Source: 55-13 sp037190145 (GTDB lineage Bacteria > Armatimonadota > Fimbriimonadia > Fimbriimonadales > Fimbriimonadaceae). Taken from it: a stretch of 64,000 bases of DNA. Shown piece by piece: positions 17,086 to 24,943 of this stretch (the first letter of the stretch is position 1; each line of letters begins with the position of its first letter). The translations under genes and the position numbers were made by a program. The notes beneath the pieces were generated by a model. That model ran no database searches. It saw nothing but the letters and a program-made list of their open reading frames with translations, and was not told the origin of the DNA. The stretch is taken from positions 372,001 through 436,000 of the forward strand of contig JBBCJU010000002.1 of NCBI GenBank assembly GCA_037190145.1. Direction: 5' to 3'.

Positions 17086-18171
17086 CTATTTGGACCGCTT
17101 ATAGAACCTTTTGCTAACGATCGTGCCCGGCTCCATCTTTCCTCGAATTTCCACTTCGCAAGGTGTATTTAACTTAACATCGCTGTTGATGAAAGCAAAA
17201 GCGATACCGCAATCCAAAACCACTGAGAACACACCGCTGGTGACTTCTCCAACTTCATGACCCTCCACAAAAACCTTCATGCCCGGAGTAATCAACCGCT
17301 TGGAGCTCAACTGAATTCCCTGAAGCTTGCGAGGAGTTCCGTTAGTTCGGGCGTCATTGATGATTTCGGAACCGATGAACGACTTCGTCTTGGATACGAC
17401 CCACCCTAAGCCAGCGGCAATCGGGTTCAAATCTTCTTCGAGTTCATGGCCATAAAGGGGAAGTCCAGCCTCCACGCGCAAAGTGTCGCGAGATGCCAAT
17501 CCACATGGAGCGACCCCTAACTCAAGCAGTTCCTTCCACAAGGCTTCTGCTTCGCTGGAGTGACAGATCAACTCATATCCGTCTTCGCCTGTGTAACCGG
17601 ATCGGCAGCACATACAGTCAATTGCACCAATTTGAGCCTGAACTACTCCAAATGCGGGTGCGTTGGTCAGAGCTTCAAATGCATCCGAGTGCTCGGCGAG
17701 CAAGCCAACAGCCCGAGGACCTTGTACAGCGATCATGGCCGTTTCATCTGTTTCGTCTTTGATTTCAACGCCAAACGTGTTTTGCTTCTGCATCCAGGCA
17801 ACATCCTTTGCATGGTTGGCGGCATTGATGACCATCGCGTATTTTCCTTCGGTCAAACGGTAAACGATGATGTCGTCGACACATCCTCCCTGATCGTTGG
17901 GGAGAAGGGAATATTGGCCAGTGTTCTCTTCCAACTTGCTCACATCATTGGCTGTGATGTGTTCCAGGTACTCAAGGGTTCGCTCACCCTTCAATACCAG
18001 TCGAGCCATATGGCTGACATCAAACATTCCTGCATGTTCTCGGACCACCTTTGCCTCTTGAATGACGCTCGCATATTGAACTGGCATATCGTATCCAGCA
18101 AAGGGAACCATGCGGCCACCGGCAGCTACATGAGCATCATAGAGAGGGGTGCGAAGAACAGTCTCAGACAT
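17086..18171 (-). CDS. gcvT: Aminomethyltransferase (glycine cleavage T protein)
   Basis: 361 residues, the usual size. It transfers the aminomethyl carbon of glycine to tetrahydrofolate. Recognised by LYDAHVAAGGRMVPFAGYDMPVQY (split around the family's H and FAGW/Y positions), HAGMFDVSHMARLVLKG, GCVDDIIVYRL, the CRSGYTGEDGYELI loop and LASRDTLRVEAGLPLYGHEL. gcvH and gcvP are not nearby. I looked at the 230 bases upstream for a glycine riboswitch and saw none. Confidence 0.95.
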   Translation of the reverse strand: MSETVLRTPLYDAHVAAGGRMVPFAGYDMPVQYASVIQEAKVVREHAGMFDVSHMARLVLKGERTLEYLEHITANDVSKLEENTGQYSLLPNDQGGCVDDIIVYRLTEGKYAMVINAANHAKDVAWMQKQNTFGVEIKDETDETAMIAVQGPRAVGLLAEHSDAFEALTNAPAFGVVQAQIGAIDCMCCRSGYTGEDGYELICHSSEAEALWKELLELGVAPCGLASRDTLRVEAGLPLYGHELEEDLNPIAAGLGWVVSKTKSFIGSEIINDARTNGTPRKLQGIQLSSKRLITPGMKVFVEGHEVGEVTSGVFSVVLDCGIAFAFINSDVKLNTPCEVEIRGKMEPGTIVSKRFYKRSK

Positions 18172-18290
18172 GAATCAATTGTACCGGTGAGGGCAGAGAG
18201 GACACCATGGGACGACTATCCAGAGGCCACGTCCCCTGCACGTTTGAAGGTTCTGAATAGCGTATACCCTGCCTCCTGAACTCAAATCTC

Positions 18291-18388
18291 AACCATTCAT
18301 CTTCGGCTTTTGACGTGATGATTGAGGTGCTTTCTTGTTTGAGTTTATGAATGGTTTGAACTCGATGGGATAAAGCATCGAGTTCAAA
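18291..18388 (-). terminator. Hairpin pair downstream of the secreted-protein gene
   Basis: TTTGAACTCGATG (18355-18367) and CATCGAGTTCAAA (18376-18388) form a perfect 13-base stem with an eight-base loop, 15 bases past the end of the minus-strand gene at 18403. A second inverted pair, AACCATTCAT (18291-18300) and ATGAATGGTT (18347-18356), shares part of the first arm, so the two folds would compete. There is no strong T-run. Confidence 0.55.
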
Positions 18389-18402
18389 CTGAACTTATTG
18401 GT

Positions 18403-19698
18403 TTAGCGCAATGCGTAATCAACAATTAGGCTGAGGTTTTGTCCTGAATCAAAAGTGCGGGGAGTTTTTGTCCTGCTGACATCAAACAGTTGAACATCCA
18501 TTGCGTTCACACGCTGCACTGTGTTGTCAGCCTGCCGATTGTCGATGGCCTGAAAGACATAGCTTGAAGAGAACCCAGGAAGTAGAGAACCGCTCGTGCG
18601 CATTTCGAAGAAGGGGGAGGGGTAGGTCAAGGTGGGCGCACCAATGGCGAGGAGAAGTCCCTGGCCTGGCGGTGTTTCCGCCCACGTTACATTGGTAGGC
18701 CGAGCAGATTCCGGCATCCAAGCGTAGTCTCGGTGTGAGAGCGTGTACCCTGACAATGTGTAGTAGGGGGAAGTTGCCGTTGTAAACCAACCGTGGTCCA
18801 CCGGGTAACCAATCAGGCTTGGAGAACTCACATAGCTTATTTTCGAACCTGCATGGCCGGAAAGGTTGTGGCTAAGCACTGCGGTAGCAAGCGGTCCGAA
18901 GCGGTTTTGCGTCACGGAGAGCGAAATCTCTTGTCGCCATTGCCTGCCCGTAGGTGGGATTCGGTAGGTCAGTGTGTAAGCGACTCGCCCCTCAACACCT
19001 GGGCGAAGGTCCATATCGTATCCAGAGTCAATGCCACTTGGAAGGGTCGCGCCCGGTGAGTTGGCTAACTGTCCAGAAAATTGAACAAAAATCCCACCTT
19101 CACTGCTGTAAAGGCCGGTATCCACGGTACTGATTAGGACGCCTGTATTGGGCATGATTGCAGCATTGGTTTCGTGCTCAATCGCCCACGTGATCCCGTT
19201 ATCAATGTTCTCTTCGCCGAAGTTGCCAAGAAGCTGGGCACCCGATCCTTGCTGACCCGGGGCAGCTCCGGCAGCAAACAGATTTGGTGCGTAGTTATGG
19301 GTGTTTATGATTCGGGCAAAGTTTAGATTTCCGCTTCCATCGGTCATTAGTTGCCACACCCCTCGCAACATTCCACCGCCACCGTTTGTAGTAGGCGATG
19401 TACCTCCGCTCCGATCAAACCACAGCATCTGATCTGGAGTGACTACTACAACATCGCCAGGGCGAAACAGTCCATCTGCATTTGAGCCGAGTGGATCGGT
19501 AGAAACAGTGCTTCGGTCAGCCCAGGTGATAAGGCTCTGTATCCGAGATTGCTTGGTTGATAAAGTGTGAGGCACAATCGTTCGAATCGTGCTGCCTTTG
19601 AAAGAGAGATTCCAGTTTGTCCAGGCTTGGCCATACGTAATCGCCGTACCGGATAAGAGGGCAAGTAACGGAAGGGTGCGTTTGAATAGAGGCTTCAT
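18403..19698 (-). CDS. Large secreted protein of unknown function
   Basis: About 431 residues from the ATG at 19698; a GTG nine bases upstream is also in frame. The N-terminus is a signal peptide (FKRTLPLLALLSGTAITYGQ). The mature part is beta-rich with many Thr, Ser, Gly and Tyr (VVVVTPDQMLWFDRSGG, VAYTLTYRIPPTGRQW) and no Cys cluster, resembling an exported surface or cell-wall protein. No PEP-CTERM tail or sorting signal is visible. It is the last gene of the unit that starts with the GntR-LacI regulator, separated from the lipoprotein gene by a hairpin. Confidence 0.7.
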   Translation of the reverse strand: MKPLFKRTLPLLALLSGTAITYGQAWTNWNLSFKGSTIRTIVPHTLSTKQSRIQSLITWADRSTVSTDPLGSNADGLFRPGDVVVVTPDQMLWFDRSGGTSPTTNGGGGMLRGVWQLMTDGSGNLNFARIINTHNYAPNLFAAGAAPGQQGSGAQLLGNFGEENIDNGITWAIEHETNAAIMPNTGVLISTVDTGLYSSEGGIFVQFSGQLANSPGATLPSGIDSGYDMDLRPGVEGRVAYTLTYRIPPTGRQWRQEISLSVTQNRFGPLATAVLSHNLSGHAGSKISYVSSPSLIGYPVDHGWFTTATSPYYTLSGYTLSHRDYAWMPESARPTNVTWAETPPGQGLLLAIGAPTLTYPSPFFEMRTSGSLLPGFSSSYVFQAIDNRQADNTVQRVNAMDVQLFDVSRTKTPRTFDSGQNLSLIVDYALR

Positions 19699-19718
19699 GG
19701 TCGTCACTGACGGTATGT

Positions 19719-19742
19719 GCGAGCCGATAGAAATCGGCTCGC
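19719..19742. other. Hairpin between the lipoprotein and secreted-protein genes
   Basis: GCGAGCCGAT (19719-19728) and ATCGGCTCGC (19733-19742) form a perfect 10-base stem with a four-base loop. The T-run (GCTTTTTGG) is on the plus-strand side, so it would stop plus-strand transcription, while the genes here run on the minus strand. On the minus strand it sits about 20 bases before the start codon of the secreted-protein gene and could modulate or protect that message. Confidence 0.55.
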
Positions 19743-19766
19743 GCTTTTTGGTAGGTGGTGAAACTC

Positions 19767-19925
19767 CTACTTAGGTGGCGGAGTTTGTCCAATGGCACCC
19801 GCGCTCGGAGCGCCATTCATCTTCGCGATATCAGATTCAATGTTTGCCTTTGAATCTGGTCTAGATGGACTGCAACCCAAGGCTACAACTGACAAGATAC
19901 AAAGCAGGGCGAAAATTTTAGTCAA
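19767..19925 (-). CDS. 52-residue lipoprotein
   Basis: A TTG start at 19925 with GGAGAG seven bases upstream begins a short protein with a lipoprotein signal peptide: basic start (MTKIF), hydrophobic ALLCILSVVALG and the lipobox Cys (VALGC), followed by a polar tail that ends in TPPPK. The start overlaps the end of the prepilin gene by eight bases, so the two are translationally coupled. The function is unknown; it probably sits on the membrane as a small partner of the prepilin-type protein. Confidence 0.75.
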   Translation of the reverse strand: MTKIFALLCILSVVALGCSPSRPDSKANIESDIAKMNGAPSAGAIGQTPPPK

Positions 19926-20715
19926 GGTCAGGCTCTCCATTGAGGGCGTTGTTCCAGCCGTCTACTGTCGTGCCAAGCCGAGGCCAGTTGTAGTCCCACC
20001 CCGGCTCTCCTCCCGATCTCATAAATGCTTTAGATACGGGAAGGCGTTTTGCGTGGGTGTCTCCCATAACACAGGCCATCTTTGCCGTAGGAGACCAGCC
20101 TAGTGCGCCACCTAGCTGAGGTAGTGCTTCACGTCGGAAGTCGGACCAAGGGAATACATCGTGAAAGATGATGGTGCTAGCCGGTCGTTGGAACCTATCT
20201 GTCGTAAAAGTGGCTCCTTTGCGGCTATCGACATAACCTCCTGCGAGACCGTTCGTAAATGGGATCCAAGCTGTGATTAGGTAATAACGGAAGCTATACG
20301 AACTGACACGCTTGAAGAGGGTTACCGGACTTGGCGCAGCGTCAGCATCGTTAGGGTCCTTCCACATCTGAAAAGACTTCATGTATGGATTTAGTTGTGC
20401 TTGTATCGACTTTTCTTTGACATAGTCGATTCGTGGGTTGTTATCTGGCGGGATACGGCCGAGATAGAGATGCCCATAGAAATCCGGACCGGGCACATTG
20501 GCTGCATCTTCAACATAAGGAACCGGATAAACATCATCGCTATCCCCTAAATAAATCTGAAGAGCGGTGCCAATCTGCTTCGCATTGGAAAGGCTGACCG
20601 TTGCTTTGGCTGCCGCCTTTGCTTGCGCAAAAACGGGGAAGAGAATAGCGGCGAGAATCGCGATAATTGCAATAACGACAAGGAGCTCGATAAGTGTAAA
20701 GGCTCTATTTTTCAT
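19918..20715 (-). CDS. Prepilin-type N-terminal cleavage/methylation protein (DUF1559-like)
   Basis: 265 residues from the ATG at 20715, with AAGGAAAG just upstream. The leader is only MKNRA before the prepilin helix FTLIELLVVIAIIAILAAIL, then FPVFAQAKAAAK and LSNAKQIG. The globular part contains PASTIIFHDVFPWSDF and ends with a MACVMGDTHAKRLP strand. Its start lies inside the end of the GntR-LacI regulator gene and its end overlaps the lipoprotein gene, so the three are one tightly coupled unit. Confidence 0.9.
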   Translation of the reverse strand: MKNRAFTLIELLVVIAIIAILAAILFPVFAQAKAAAKATVSLSNAKQIGTALQIYLGDSDDVYPVPYVEDAANVPGPDFYGHLYLGRIPPDNNPRIDYVKEKSIQAQLNPYMKSFQMWKDPNDADAAPSPVTLFKRVSSYSFRYYLITAWIPFTNGLAGGYVDSRKGATFTTDRFQRPASTIIFHDVFPWSDFRREALPQLGGALGWSPTAKMACVMGDTHAKRLPVSKAFMRSGGEPGWDYNWPRLGTTVDGWNNALNGEPDLD

Positions 20716-21805
20716 GATCTTTCCTTCTTTGGATTCGAATGTCCCCAGCTTTGGGGCGATGTGAGGCGGGAACAATGGTGGATGGCAAACGTTCGATTTT
20801 CGGGGATTCAGTGAGCCCTGCATTTCTGGCGATCAAGCGCAAACCTGCTTGTCTTCCAGCCTCAAACGTGGGTGGGATAGCCCGATGAACAGCGTCAAGT
20901 CTTCGGATGGGGAGATTGGGCCAATCGTTGTAGCTCGCAATCTCCAAATCTCCCGGAGTGGACAGACCCATATCCTCACAAGCTGCAAGGACTGCTGCGA
21001 GATATTGGTCATGGGCGCAAAAAACGGCGGTGATAGGTTCTGGACCACTAAGAAGAACCGCCAATGCATCGTGAATGGTCTGGACAAGTCTTGGAAAATT
21101 CCATCCTCTGGCCGGAACAAGACGAACCCAACGTTGATCACTTGCGGCTTCCTCATCAATCATTGACAGGTACGCATTGAGTCGCTCACGGACCGTGGAT
21201 ACTTCCGGCTCATCGTCTGAAAAATGGGCGATTCGTTTGTGTCCGGATTCAATCAGGAGGCGCATAAGCGCGGACGAAGTTTCAATCTCCTCAGTGACGA
21301 AAGCATCTAGAGGATGTGTATCGAGGTATCGGTCAATACATACAACCGGAACGCCGCTGGCATCGAGTGAAGCAAGAGCGGCGGTTCCTCTTGGATCACC
21401 GGTTGCATAAACGACGACGCCGTCTGCACTTCGTTTTAAGCGCTCTGCCCATGCAATCTCATTAGCAACGCTCCCTTCTGTATCGCAGATGAACACTTTG
21501 CAATCTTCAGATAAGGCATCTACGATTCCTTTTAAGTAGGCGGATTGCGGGTAACCAGCGGCATCGCTCATGATGACGCCGACTTGCTTGAGGCTTCGAG
21601 CGGGGCCAGCCACGAACGTGCCCGCACGAGTTCGTCGGACAACGATGTCACGGTCCTGCAGAGAAGCTAAGGCTCTATGGATAACCATTCTGCCGACGCC
21701 GTATTCTTCGGCGAGAGCTTGCTCGGTGGGGAGCTTCTCACCAGCTTTCCATCGACCGCGTTCAATCTCGGCTTCGAAAAGTTCCTCTACCGCCTTTTGA
21801 TTCAT
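20705..21805 (-). CDS. GntR-type DNA-binding / LacI-type sensor hybrid regulator (AraR-like)
   Basis: 366 residues. Residues 1-70 are a GntR winged helix (AGEKLPTEQALAEEYGVGRM, then VIHRALASLQDRDIVVRRTRAGTFV). The remainder is a LacI/periplasmic-binding sensor (VGVIMSDAAGYPQSAYLKGI, ADGVVVYATGDPRG, GVPVVCIDRYLD, GHKRIAHFSDD, ITAVFCAHDQYLAAVLAACE, EIASYNDWPN). Regulators of this build usually bind a sugar. It leads a four-gene minus-strand unit with a prepilin, a lipoprotein and a secreted protein, and repeats of ATTTGT lie in front of its own start. Confidence 0.88.
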   Translation of the reverse strand: MNQKAVEELFEAEIERGRWKAGEKLPTEQALAEEYGVGRMVIHRALASLQDRDIVVRRTRAGTFVAGPARSLKQVGVIMSDAAGYPQSAYLKGIVDALSEDCKVFICDTEGSVANEIAWAERLKRSADGVVVYATGDPRGTAALASLDASGVPVVCIDRYLDTHPLDAFVTEEIETSSALMRLLIESGHKRIAHFSDDEPEVSTVRERLNAYLSMIDEEAASDQRWVRLVPARGWNFPRLVQTIHDALAVLLSGPEPITAVFCAHDQYLAAVLAACEDMGLSTPGDLEIASYNDWPNLPIRRLDAVHRAIPPTFEAGRQAGLRLIARNAGLTESPKIERLPSTIVPASHRPKAGDIRIQRRKDHEK

Positions 21806-21819
21806 GTGTACAATTTAGC

Positions 21820-21861
21820 ACAAATTATCTTATTTGTTCATAAATTATGTATTTGTTCATA
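21820..21861 (-). promoter_or_regulatory. ATTTGT/ACAAAT repeats in front of the GntR-LacI regulator
   Basis: TATTTGTTCATA occurs twice as a direct repeat (21831-21842 and 21850-21861, 19 bases apart), and ACAAAT (21820-21825) faces ATTTGT (21832-21837) with a six-base spacer. They start 15 bases upstream of the regulator's start codon. AraR-type regulators of this architecture are known to bind ATTTGT-containing palindromes, so autoregulation is a fair inference. Confidence 0.5.
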
Positions 21862-21983
21862 TTGTGATGGCTAGAAATTGTCGAATGGGCAGGAGTAGCG
21901 GAACCCAGGAAAAACAGATATCTGAGTTCTGTGCACGAAGGAAAGGGAACTGAAAATTCGAGATTGGCGATCTCAGAAGAACT

Positions 21984-22250
21984 ATGCCGCGCGGAGATAA
22001 GAGTAAGTACACAGACAAACAAAAGCGACAGGCGAAGGCTATTGAGGAGGGCTACAAAGAGAAAGGCCTTTCAGAGGATCGTGCAGAAGCTATCGCTTGG
22101 GCTACGGTCAATAGGATTCACGGTGGCGGAAAGCATCCTGGTGGATCAGGCAGAGGAAACGAACCTGACTACCACCGAACGGAAGCAGACAAGCGTCGAA
22201 CTGCTGCCCTGAAGGGTTGGGAAACCCGACGAAAGCGAGCCGCCGGTTAA
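21984..22250 (+). CDS. Small conserved protein of the MPRGDKSKYTDKQKR type
   Basis: 88 residues, highly charged, with the widespread start MPRGDKSKYTDKQKRQ and a Gly-rich middle (HGGGKHPGGSGRGN). Homologues with this start are common in bacteria and are often annotated as plasmid stabilisation or hypothetical proteins, with no proven role. The second helix SEDRAEAIAWATVNRI and the C-terminal basic KGWETRRKRAAG suggest nucleic-acid or stress association. The methyltransferase gene follows after nine bases. Confidence 0.75.
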   Translation: MPRGDKSKYTDKQKRQAKAIEEGYKEKGLSEDRAEAIAWATVNRIHGGGKHPGGSGRGNEPDYHRTEADKRRTAALKGWETRRKRAAG

Positions 22251-22259
22251 ACTAGTTTC

Positions 22260-22919
22260 ATGGCTAGATCCTTCTTCATTCCACCTTCCTTGAGTGAGTA
22301 CATCGACGCATCTTGGCTCAGGGAATCTGAGGTGCTTCAGGAACTAAGGAGCGAAACTGCGAAGATGCCTGGAGGGGGGATGCAGATTGATGCTGTTCAA
22401 GGGCAATTGATGGCTTTTTTGGTTCAATTGATGGGTGCCAAAAAGGTCTTGGAAGTGGGTGTCTTTACTGGCTATTCATCTACGGTAGTTGCCATGGCAT
22501 TACCCAGTGATGGGGAAGTAGTGGCATGTGATGTGAGTGAGGAAATCACATCCATCGCCCGCCGTTATTGGAAGAAAGCAGGCGTGGAGTCGAAGATAAC
22601 CCTGAAGCTTTCCCCCGCAATAGAAACCTTAGATGCACTGATTGAGGAAGGACATGCAGGTTCCTTTGACTTTGCATTTATAGATGCTGACAAGGCCAAC
22701 TATCTGGCCTACTATGAGCGGACTTTACCGTTGCTGAAAAAGGGTGGAGTCGTTGCCATTGACAACGTCTTTTGGGATGGTCGTGTTATGGATATGTCGA
22801 ATTTTGAACCCGAGACCGTAGCCATCCGGCAGATAAACGAGCATCTGCATAAAGACGAACGTGTAGAGCTTTGCATTGTGCCCATCGGAGATGGCTTAAC
22901 GTTGGCACGAAAACGTTAG
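22260..22919 (+). CDS. SAM-dependent O-methyltransferase (caffeoyl-CoA O-methyltransferase family)
   Basis: 219 residues, the family size. The sequence shows QLMGAKKVLEVGVFTGYSS as the SAM-binding motif I, DGEVVACDVSEE as the acidic loop after strand 2, and FDFAFIDADKANYLAYYERTL with the family's metal-binding Asp, then GGVVAIDNVFWDGRV. Such enzymes methylate catechol-type hydroxyls using a divalent metal; the acceptor here is unknown. The end overlaps the antitoxin gene, which is on the other strand, by four bases. Confidence 0.92.
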   Translation: MARSFFIPPSLSEYIDASWLRESEVLQELRSETAKMPGGGMQIDAVQGQLMAFLVQLMGAKKVLEVGVFTGYSSTVVAMALPSDGEVVACDVSEEITSIARRYWKKAGVESKITLKLSPAIETLDALIEEGHAGSFDFAFIDADKANYLAYYERTLPLLKKGGVVAIDNVFWDGRVMDMSNFEPETVAIRQINEHLHKDERVELCIVPIGDGLTLARKR

Positions 22920-23257
22920 TAGTCCCGTTTTTCTTCGGCCACCGCGAGGGTTGATCTCTGGCGGATGCGGTGATATGTTTCGGCAAGGTTTTGATCTTGC
23001 GTAACAAGCCAAGCGCGATAATTAGCCTCTAACCTCATCCAGAAGGAAGCTGAACCCCCCAAAGCTGCAGCGATTCGGTTTGCTGTGTCTGGAGTTAGTT
23101 CTCTTTTCCCGCGAATCAATTCACTTACAAACTGTGGCGGACGCTCAATGAGTTGTGCAAAATCTTTCTGAGAAAGATTATTCTCTGCGAGTTCACTCTT
23201 TAGAGTCCGTCCTGGAGGAAAGACCTTTGCTGCTCTAGACGCTGATGAGGGCATCAA
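22916..23257 (-). CDS. higA: HigA-type antitoxin
   Basis: 113 residues with a helix-turn-helix of the HigA/XRE type: LAENNLSQKDFAQLIERPPQ and FVSELIRGKRELTPDTANRI, then AAALGGSASFWMRLEANYRAW, which is characteristic of HigA. The antitoxin binds and neutralises the toxin and represses the operon. It overlaps the upstream toxin gene by four bases. The toxin-first gene order is typical of hig modules. Confidence 0.88.
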   Translation of the reverse strand: MMPSSASRAAKVFPPGRTLKSELAENNLSQKDFAQLIERPPQFVSELIRGKRELTPDTANRIAAALGGSASFWMRLEANYRAWLVTQDQNLAETYHRIRQRSTLAVAEEKRDY

Positions 23258-23556
23258 TGGTAATCCCTGATATCTATTACTTCGACCGCCTTTTCACTTG
23301 AGTCAGAGCGGAGAGTGAAAATCAATCGATACTGCCGATTGAGTCTGATCGAGTAACACCCATCACATTCGCGCGGCACTTGCTCTAGCCTTCTTGATTT
23401 TAGCATCCTAATATCTCTCTCATCTGAAGCAGCTACCAGCTCGGAGCAAGCAGTAAAGAATTCCTCTATCACTTGACTCGGAAAACGCCTCTTTATAGGA
23501 CCATCATCTTCGGTGTAGAGCCGCAAATAGTTCCGGTCTCTAAAAATGAGATCCAT
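23254..23556 (-). CDS. higB: HigB-type (RelE superfamily) toxin
   Basis: 100 residues. It has the RelE/HigB fold signs: FRDRNYLRLYTED at the start, DIRMLKSRRLEQVPRE with the GYYSIRLN-like CYSIRLNRQYRLIFTL strand pair, and a C-terminal EVIDIRDYH. Toxins of this family cleave mRNA on the ribosome. It forms a toxin-antitoxin module with the next gene, with overlapping reading frames. A 25-bp palindrome lies 18-42 bases upstream of its start. Confidence 0.88.
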   Translation of the reverse strand: MDLIFRDRNYLRLYTEDDGPIKRRFPSQVIEEFFTACSELVAASDERDIRMLKSRRLEQVPRECDGCYSIRLNRQYRLIFTLRSDSSEKAVEVIDIRDYH

Positions 23557-23573
23557 TATTAATATTATGGCGT

Positions 23574-23598
23574 AAACTTCATGGAATCCATGAAGTTT
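23574..23598. promoter_or_regulatory. 25-bp palindrome, likely HigA operator
   Basis: Arm AAACTTCATGGA (23574-23585) and arm TCCATGAAGTTT (23587-23598) are perfect inverse copies around one central A. It lies 18-42 bases upstream of higB with a TATAAT-like CATAAT between, and it also covers both possible start codons of the divergent hydrolase gene. HigA proteins bind such palindromes, so shared repression is likely. Confidence 0.7.
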
Positions 23599-24465
23599 GT
23601 TGTATTGAGTTTGTTGTTAGCTATCGGCTTAACGGCGGAGATGGATGTGCCAAAGCCGCCATCTATGGCGAAGCGAGAGATTGTTCGACCAAGCATTGCC
23701 CCTCCGGGAAAACAGATTGATCTTTATGAAAACGGGAAGTTCACGCTTTACATTCCCGCCAATTGGAAAGCTACAAGCAGGGTGAGCTTGACGGTTCACT
23801 TTCATGGTGCAGCGTGGTTTGCCATTGATGAACACTTGCGACGTGGGCTTGAGGAGCCTCTTCTAACCGTCTCTCCCGGCGAAGGTTCATCGATATATCA
23901 ACGATCATTTCAAGATTCCGAAGCTTGGCCCATGATGCTTTCTCATGTATTGGCAGAATTGGAAGTCCCGCAAGATGCGGTTATTGACCGGGTTGATGTC
24001 ACAAGCTTCAGTGCAGGCTACGGTGCGGTGCGAGAACTGCTCAAACAGGAACTTCCCCAGAAGCAGATTCGCCGAATCATCCTTGCCGATTCGATGTATG
24101 CAAGTTTTACTACTGCCGAAGACAAGACTCCTTTGAAATCTCAGATCGAACCCTATATGGAATTTGCTAAAGCCGCGATGAGAGGGGAAAAGGGATTTGT
24201 AGTCACTTACTCTCAAGTTCCTACCGAAACATATGCCAACTCGGCTGCCTGTGGTCGAGAACTGGTTAAGCAGCTTGGCAGGAACCTAAAGGAACCTGCG
24301 CTCTCCAAAGCTGTCCTAGAGCGTGATTACCCTGACTACCCTTTGCTGGAGACCTTTGATGAACAGGGCTTGCACATTTGGGGCTATGGAGGCACCGATG
24401 CGCAAGCTCATATGACTCATCCTCGACACATCGCCGATATTTGGCGTGCGGTTTGGCGAGATTAG
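23590..24465 (+). CDS. Secreted alpha/beta-hydrolase-like protein
   Basis: 291 residues from ATG 23590; an ATG nine bases earlier is also possible. A signal peptide (MKFVVLSLLLAIGLTAEM) precedes a domain with SLTVHFHGAAWF as the oxyanion-side strand, DVTSFSAGYGAVRELL as the nucleophile elbow (Ser in SFSAGYG), ILADSMYA as the acid strand, and a C-terminal HMTHPRHI region with candidate catalytic His. The family is esterase/lipase-like; the substrate is unknown. The start region is inside the palindrome next to the HigBA promoter, and only 24 bases separate it from higB. Confidence 0.7.
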   Translation: MKFVVLSLLLAIGLTAEMDVPKPPSMAKREIVRPSIAPPGKQIDLYENGKFTLYIPANWKATSRVSLTVHFHGAAWFAIDEHLRRGLEEPLLTVSPGEGSSIYQRSFQDSEAWPMMLSHVLAELEVPQDAVIDRVDVTSFSAGYGAVRELLKQELPQKQIRRIILADSMYASFTTAEDKTPLKSQIEPYMEFAKAAMRGEKGFVVTYSQVPTETYANSAACGRELVKQLGRNLKEPALSKAVLERDYPDYPLLETFDEQGLHIWGYGGTDAQAHMTHPRHIADIWRAVWRD

Positions 24466-24875
24466 TTGCTATAGATGCTGTAAGGGTCCCATCCTGCATC
24501 CTTGGCAATCCGGATCATGGCTAACTGCCCGACGTGATAGTAGTCATGGGCGGGACCAAACGCACTGGCGTGGCTTTCCCATCCTTCCTTTTCAACCGCT
24601 GCGTCAACGGCCTGCGCACGAAGATCTTGTACTTCATTCCATAGGGCGGGCCATTCGGTTGTTGAAGGTTGGAAGGAACCCCAACTATACTTATCTCCCT
24701 TTGCTTCCGTAATGATTGCTGTGTAGCACTCGCCCAAATGAGCGACAGTTTCTCGTGGGGTCATGCTGCTGTCGGTCAGTTTGAAGTCTAAAGAAGAGTC
24801 AATGCCTTCAAAAACCTTTGAGAGTTGTTGACCAGCATCATCGAATTGGTGCTTTAGAAGTTCTTTTGACGTCAT
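24462..24875 (-). CDS. DinB-like protein
   Basis: 137 residues from the ATG at 24875; a longer frame exists but its first codons have no support. It is a DinB-type four-helix protein: KHQFDDAGQQLSKVFEG, RETVAHLGECYTAII with a metal-ligand His, and the C-terminal AHDYYHVGQLAMIR where the family has its paired His. It is convergent with the hydrolase gene by four bases and divergent from the MscS gene. A second DinB-like gene is at 10.6 kb. Confidence 0.75.
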   Translation of the reverse strand: MTSKELLKHQFDDAGQQLSKVFEGIDSSLDFKLTDSSMTPRETVAHLGECYTAIITEAKGDKYSWGSFQPSTTEWPALWNEVQDLRAQAVDAAVEKEGWESHASAFGPAHDYYHVGQLAMIRIAKDAGWDPYSIYSN

Positions 24876-24943
24876 AGAGAAATTATCGCACAATCTGAAA
24901 CAAATGTCTACATCTTGATGAGAGGGAGTACCATTCACTGTCC

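Noticed and set aside
18172..18402. Glycine riboswitch upstream of gcvT
   Set aside because: The expected tandem aptamer pattern is absent; only competing hairpins are seen.
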